The translations under genes were made by a program, and so were the position numbers. Positions 60,879-64,000 of a stretch of DNA of 64,000 nt are shown here, one piece after another. This DNA is from Clostridiales bacterium (GTDB lineage: Bacteria; Bacillota; Clostridia; Christensenellales; Aristaeellaceae). The notes beneath the pieces are model-generated. The model ran no database searches. It saw only the letters and a program-made list of their open reading frames with translations, and was not told the DNA's origin. The stretch is from contig JAIKWZ010000051.1 in NCBI GenBank assembly GCA_024684375.1, forward strand, positions 1-64,000, given 5' to 3'. Numbering within the stretch: the stretch's first letter is position 1; every line of letters begins with the position of its first letter.

Positions 60879-62276
60879 ATGAATTACGACGTAAAAGGCA
60901 ATAAAGTTACCGGGCTGAATATCGCCTACATTGGCGGAGGCAGCCGGGGCTGGGCGTGGGGCTTTATGAAGGATCTGGCCAACGATCCGCAGATCTGCGG
61001 GACCGTGCGGCTGTACGATATCGACATCAGCGCTGCGCGCAGAAACGAGACGATCGGCAACAAGATAAGCGCCCACCCGAATGCCATTTCCCGCTGGAAA
61101 TATACCGTGGCAGACAGCCTTCAGCAGGCGCTCACGGGGGCGGATTTTACAGTTATCAGCATTCTTCCGGCCAGTTTTAAGGAGATGCGCAGCGACGTGC
61201 ATACCCCCGAACGTCTGGGCATATATCAGCCCGTGGGCGATACGGTCGGACCGGGCGGCTTCATGCGCGCGGTCAGGACGATCCCCATGTACAGGGAGAT
61301 CGCTCAGGCTATTCGGGACTATGCGCCGGACACTTGGGTCATAAACTATACCAACCCCATGACACTGTGCGTGCGTACTCTGTACGAGGTATTCCCGGGC
61401 ATAAAGGCCTTTGGCTGCTGCCACGAGGTGTTCGGCACGCAGAAGCTGCTGTGCGCGATGCTTAAGGAGAACACTGGCATCGAGGCGGAACGCCACGAGC
61501 TGTATACTACCGTCACCGGAATAAACCACTTCACCTGGCTGACGAGTGCGTCCTACAAAGGCATAGACCTTATGCCCATGTATGCGGACTTCGCTTCCAA
61601 AAACTGGCAGGAGGGCTATGACGAGGGAGGCGACCTGAACTGGATGAATTCCAGCTTCCGCTGCGCACAAAGGGTCAAGTTCGACCTTTTCCTGCGCTAC
61701 GGCGCGATAGCGGCGGCGGGCGACAGGCACCTGGCCGAGTTCGTGCCCAGGTGGTACACCATGACTCCCGAAACTGTGAAGAAATGGAAATTCGGTCTGA
61801 CCACGGTGGATTGGCGTGAGCAGGATCTGGCAAATCGCCTGAAACGCAGCGACGACCTTATCAGCGGCGCGGAGGAGATCGACCTGGCGCCTTCGGGAGA
61901 AGAAGGTCACCTGCTGCTCAAGGCGCTGCTGGGTCTGGGAGACCTGGTGAGCAACGTGAACATACCCAATTACGGACAGTGTCCGGATCTGCCTTTGGGC
62001 GCGGTGGTGGAGACCAACGCGCTGTTCGGCATGGACAGGATCCAGCCTGTATACGCGGGCAATATGCCAAAGGGCGTACTGCCGCTGGTGGCGCGCCACG
62101 TGCAAAATCAGGAAAACGCCTTGCGCGCGATACTTGACGGTGACAGGAAACTGGCACTTGCGACCTTTATGAACGACCCTCAGATGGGCAACGTGGGGCT
62201 TGAGGACGGCAAAAAGCTGTTTGATGACATGCTGGAGGCTCAGAAAGCTTACGTTCCCAAGGGACTGCTCGGCTGA
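60879..62276 (+). CDS. GH4 glycosidase, CHE subgroup
   Basis: A 465-residue family 4 glycosidase. The NAD motif is IAYIGGGSRGWAWGFMKDL near residue 13. INYTNPMTLCVRTLYEVFPG near 155 precedes the metal motif FGCCHEVFGTQKLL near 180, and TTVTGINHFTWLTSASYKG follows near 210. CHE is the pattern linked to alpha-glucosidase-type members, unlike the two CHG enzymes in this window, so its linkage or sugar probably differs. AGGAAAGGA lies about eight nt before the ATG. It is divergent from the other GH4 operon and monocistronic, ending at a palindromic hairpin. Confidence 0.88.
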   Translation: MNYDVKGNKVTGLNIAYIGGGSRGWAWGFMKDLANDPQICGTVRLYDIDISAARRNETIGNKISAHPNAISRWKYTVADSLQQALTGADFTVISILPASFKEMRSDVHTPERLGIYQPVGDTVGPGGFMRAVRTIPMYREIAQAIRDYAPDTWVINYTNPMTLCVRTLYEVFPGIKAFGCCHEVFGTQKLLCAMLKENTGIEAERHELYTTVTGINHFTWLTSASYKGIDLMPMYADFASKNWQEGYDEGGDLNWMNSSFRCAQRVKFDLFLRYGAIAAAGDRHLAEFVPRWYTMTPETVKKWKFGLTTVDWREQDLANRLKRSDDLISGAEEIDLAPSGEEGHLLLKALLGLGDLVSNVNIPNYGQCPDLPLGAVVETNALFGMDRIQPVYAGNMPKGVLPLVARHVQNQENALRAILDGDRKLALATFMNDPQMGNVGLEDGKKLFDDMLEAQKAYVPKGLLG

Positions 62277-62299
62277 CCGTCAAGGTTTTCCGATACATG

Positions 62300-62336
62300 A
62301 ACAGGCTGCTGCATGATCATGCAGCAGCCTGTTTGT
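62300..62336. terminator. Palindromic hairpin between convergent genes
   Basis: A perfect 34-bp palindrome (62300-62333), with half-site AACAGGCTGCTGCATGA, lies between the GH4 stop and the stop of the convergent dehydrogenase gene. T tracts are weak on both strands, but the length of the stem makes it a likely bidirectional terminator. Confidence 0.7.
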
Positions 62337-62347
62337 ATGAAATCGGT

Positions 62348-63400
62348 TTACAGATCGTATACCCTTTCGTCATCAGCGTATATGCGCTTTCCGTCCAGCG
62401 CGGACAGATAGCACATCAGCACCAGCCTTAAGCAGTCGCGGGCTTCCCGCGCGTCGGCTACCGCGGGCCCGCCGTGCAGAAACTCTGCGAAAGGCTTTGC
62501 CTGAGCCTTAAGGCGCTCGGAGTGAGCTTTAGGGCTGGGAATACTGCTGGAAGTCCAGCCGCTGTCGCTTTCCCTGTACCATTTGAGGCCGCACGCGTAT
62601 TCCGGACGCGGAAGACGGCATGCGGGATTGTCCCCAAAGTACTGCTGTATGGAGCCGCCGGACAGGTACACTTCGGTGGTTATCTCGGATGCGGAGCAGG
62701 TAAAGCACAGGCTTATCTCGCAGATCAGCCCGTTCGGGTAGCGGAACACCGCGACTGCGTTGTCGTTTTTCACGCTGGGATTCACAACGGTGCTCATCTC
62801 GCAGGTAACGGACTCGGGCATGCCGAACAGCCACAGCATCAGGTCAAATGGGTGGGCTGAATCGTCCGCGAAGATGTCCCTGTTGAGCCGCGGATCGTTG
62901 TGCCATGTGTCCTGAAAGTCCTTCCACACATGAGTGGAGAGACCGTGACGTCGGCGGAACAGGCAGGGCCTGCCAAGTTCGCCGGAACTTATCAGCCGCT
63001 TTATTTCGATGTTCTGGGGGTCGACGCGCATTTGCCAGCCCATGGTAAGGCGCACGCCGGCCTTCTCCACAGCCGCGACTATGCGGTCCGCTTCTGCCAT
63101 TGTGAGCGCCATGGGCTTGTACAGGATGATATCCTTTCCGGCCGCAGCGGCTTTTTCGGCCAGCTCGGCGTGATAAGCGGTCTCGGAAGTGATCACTACA
63201 GCGTCTATACCGCTGGCGAGCAGTTCGTCCGGGTCGCTGAATGCTTTTGTCTGCAGCTTCGCGGCGCCGTCGCGGAGCCTCTCTGGATCCCTGTCCCATG
63301 CGCCGACGATCTCAACGTCCAGTGACTTGTTTTCGTTCCATTCCTTGCCAAACGAGAATACATGCCCATGGGCCAGGCCCAGCACACCTACTTTTTTCAT
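62348..63400 (-). CDS. Gfo/Idh/MocA oxidoreductase with altered EKP motif
   Basis: A 350-residue protein. It starts KKVGVLGLAHGHVFSFGKEW, a GxxHxH variant of the Rossmann motif seen in some family members. The usual EKP is ILYKPMALTMAEADR near 94, with Glu replaced by Tyr but Lys-Pro kept. ADDSAHPFDLMLWLFGMPES near 190 gives the substrate-side His. AGGAGG precedes the ATG. Between the start codon and the terminator of the tRNA-Pro fragment only ~20 bp remain, so its promoter must lie upstream in the integration-site region or it depends on read-through. Confidence 0.86.
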   Translation of the reverse strand: MKKVGVLGLAHGHVFSFGKEWNENKSLDVEIVGAWDRDPERLRDGAAKLQTKAFSDPDELLASGIDAVVITSETAYHAELAEKAAAAGKDIILYKPMALTMAEADRIVAAVEKAGVRLTMGWQMRVDPQNIEIKRLISSGELGRPCLFRRRHGLSTHVWKDFQDTWHNDPRLNRDIFADDSAHPFDLMLWLFGMPESVTCEMSTVVNPSVKNDNAVAVFRYPNGLICEISLCFTCSASEITTEVYLSGGSIQQYFGDNPACRLPRPEYACGLKWYRESDSGWTSSSIPSPKAHSERLKAQAKPFAEFLHGGPAVADAREARDCLRLVLMCYLSALDGKRIYADDERVYDL

Positions 63401-63423
63401 GACAGTACCTCCTAAACCATAAA

Positions 63424-63458
63424 CAAAAAGCGGACAGGAACGTCCATTCCTGTCCGCT
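63424..63458 (-). terminator. Rho-independent terminator of the tRNA-Pro gene
   Basis: On the minus strand AGCGGACAGGAA and TTCCTGTCCGCT form a 12-bp stem with a TGGACG loop, followed by TTTTTG. It lies just downstream of the tRNA-Pro 3' end, where a tRNA terminator is expected. Confidence 0.88.
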
Positions 63459-63464
63459 GCGCTC

Positions 63465-63506
63465 TCGAGGTGACAGGATTTGAACCTGCGACCTTTTGGT
63501 CCCGAA
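63465..63506 (-). tRNA. 3' fragment of tRNA-Pro (CGG), probable attachment-site remnant
   Basis: On the minus strand the sequence from the anticodon loop TTCGGGA (CGG anticodon, G37) through the T arm GGTTCAAATCC to the acceptor strand CACCTCG and discriminator A is tRNA-like. No CCA is encoded. The 5' anticodon-stem strand, D arm and 5' acceptor strand are missing: upstream bases (ATAAG before the loop) do not pair with CCAAA. The break lies at the anticodon loop, a usual crossover point for tyrosine recombinases, and an integrase gene sits 96 bp away. The 5' part should lie at the far end of the element beyond the window. Confidence 0.75.
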
Positions 63507-63531
63507 GCTTATGTGTCAATGCGTGAAATGT

Positions 63532-63567
63532 CAATAAAATCGGGGGATTTGACGGTGTTCCGATTTT
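63532..63567 (-). terminator. Possible terminator after the integrase gene
   Basis: On the minus strand AAAATCGG and CCGATTTT form an 8-bp stem with a 16-nt loop, followed by ATT. It is about 35 bp after the integrase stop codon. Confidence 0.5.
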
Positions 63568-63570
63568 GAG

Positions 63571-63601
63571 TTGACATCCATTTGACATCCATTGGACAGG
63601 T
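63571..63601. repeat. 11-bp tandem repeats, candidate integrase arm sites
   Basis: TTGACATCCAT occurs twice in tandem (63571-63581 and 63582-63592), followed by a partial copy TTGGACA. Two inverted copies of the core, TGTCAAT, lie at 63514-63520 and 63529-63535. The one-turn period and position between integrase gene and tRNA fragment fit recombinase or excisionase binding sites. Confidence 0.5.
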
Positions 63602-64000
63602 TTATGTGGTTTTCAGGCCGTCGAGGTAGGCGGTCAGCGCCTCGGAAGAGACGGCCTTTCTTTCTTCCGACAGGTGCGTGTAGATCTTCATGGTGACGGT
63701 TATGTCAGCGTGGCCCAGCAGGTAAGCGGCGGTCTTGACATCCACGCCCGCGTCATACAGGAAAGTGGCGTAGGTGTGCCTTAAGTCGTGGTAGCGGATC
63801 TTGAACGTCTGGGCTTCGGGCTTAAGGTCGGTGCGCTTGCCGCGATTTGTGAGAACGTCTCCCGTGATCATGCGATTTATGATGGAGTTGAAGCGCTCCA
63901 GGCCTCGCGACACGGCGGCCTCGGTGAGGGGCTTGCCGTGAGCGGAAAGGCAGACGAAACCGCGCTTCACGGGAACGGCAAGCAGCGCCGAATACAGAAA
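63602..64000 (-). CDS. Tyrosine recombinase/integrase, C-terminal part, cut by the window edge
   Basis: The frame is open to position 64000, so the visible 132 residues are only the C-terminal catalytic end; the 5' part lies beyond the window. The catalytic signature is intact: YHDLRHTYATFLYDAGV with HxxR, YLLGHADITVTMKIYTHLSEE with the second His and the nucleophile Tyr. This is the Tn916/phage-type integrase class that inserts elements at tRNA genes. With the adjacent tRNA-Pro fragment and tandem repeats it marks one end of an integrated element extending to the right. The preceding stretch FLYSALLAVPVKRGF is coding, so a GTG at 63970 is not the start. Confidence 0.92.
   Translation of the reverse strand, partial: FLYSALLAVPVKRGFVCLSAHGKPLTEAAVSRGLERFNSIINRMITGDVLTNRGKRTDLKPEAQTFKIRYHDLRHTYATFLYDAGVDVKTAAYLLGHADITVTMKIYTHLSEERKAVSSEALTAYLDGLKTT

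Overview
The window reads as chromosome of a moderately GC-rich Gram-positive-type anaerobe, most likely an uncultured gut or rumen member of the Clostridia (Bacillota). This rests on AGGAGG-type ribosome binding sites, sigma-A promoters with 17-18 bp spacers, ATGA-coupled operons, LplABC/YtcP-type oligosaccharide transporters lacking their own ATPase, and homologues of the Bacillus subtilis pectin genes yetA, yesU, lplD and yteR/yesR. No rRNA, CRISPR array or insertion sequence was seen. One complete tRNA (Asn) lies at the left edge. The right edge holds a tRNA-Pro 3' fragment beside a tyrosine recombinase cut by the window end: the border of an integrated element.

Layout. 1-2.7 kb: tRNA-Asn, a YgjV-like membrane protein and a P-loop kinase with an unknown N-terminal domain. 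2.7-20.6 kb: a plant cell-wall glycan region with a GH28-like beta-helix protein, a GH106-like enzyme, transporter 1 (binding protein plus two permeases), a YetA/PcRGLX-type lyase candidate, a YesU-like DUF1961 protein, a DUF4838 protein, an unassigned TIM-barrel protein and a GH95 fucosidase/galactosidase. 20.7-27.8 kb: a SpoU methyltransferase, then a leftward operon for an Fbp-type ABC transporter with GNAT, HAD and nucleoside phosphorylase genes. 27.9-40.0 kb: a ten-gene leftward operon running from a NagA-like deacetylase through a tandem esterase, GH4, a ceramidase-like protein, an epimerase, a DHDPS-like aldolase, a second esterase, a UroD-like protein and a serine hydrolase to a GH105 hydrolase. 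40.1-49.7 kb: the divergent rightward operon with transporter 2, a serine hydrolase, two Gfo/Idh/MocA dehydrogenases, a NagB-like protein and a GH28. 49.7-55.8 kb: a leftward redox operon (OYE-like, SDR, flavoprotein, esterase) divergent from another Gfo/Idh/MocA gene. 55.9-62.3 kb: a leftward operon of GH4, a ParB-like/BMP-domain protein, a phosphoesterase and an unknown protein, divergent from a third GH4. 62.3-64 kb: a last Gfo/Idh/MocA gene and the integrated-element border.

How it fits together. Only the three binding proteins carry signal peptides; every glycosidase, lyase candidate and esterase starts without one. The inferred strategy is to import pectin-type oligosaccharides (rhamnogalacturonan and decorated galacturonides, with fucose or L-galactose and rhamnose) and dismantle them in the cytoplasm. 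Three NAD-dependent GH4 enzymes and four Gfo/Idh/MocA dehydrogenases give the region a strong redox-glycosidase character. No DNA-binding regulator of a known family was recognised in the 64 kb. The best candidates for undescribed biology are the ParB-like/BMP-domain protein operon, the flavoprotein/SDR/OYE operon, and the ten-gene operon at 27.9-40.0 kb, whose combination of activities matches no pathway I know.
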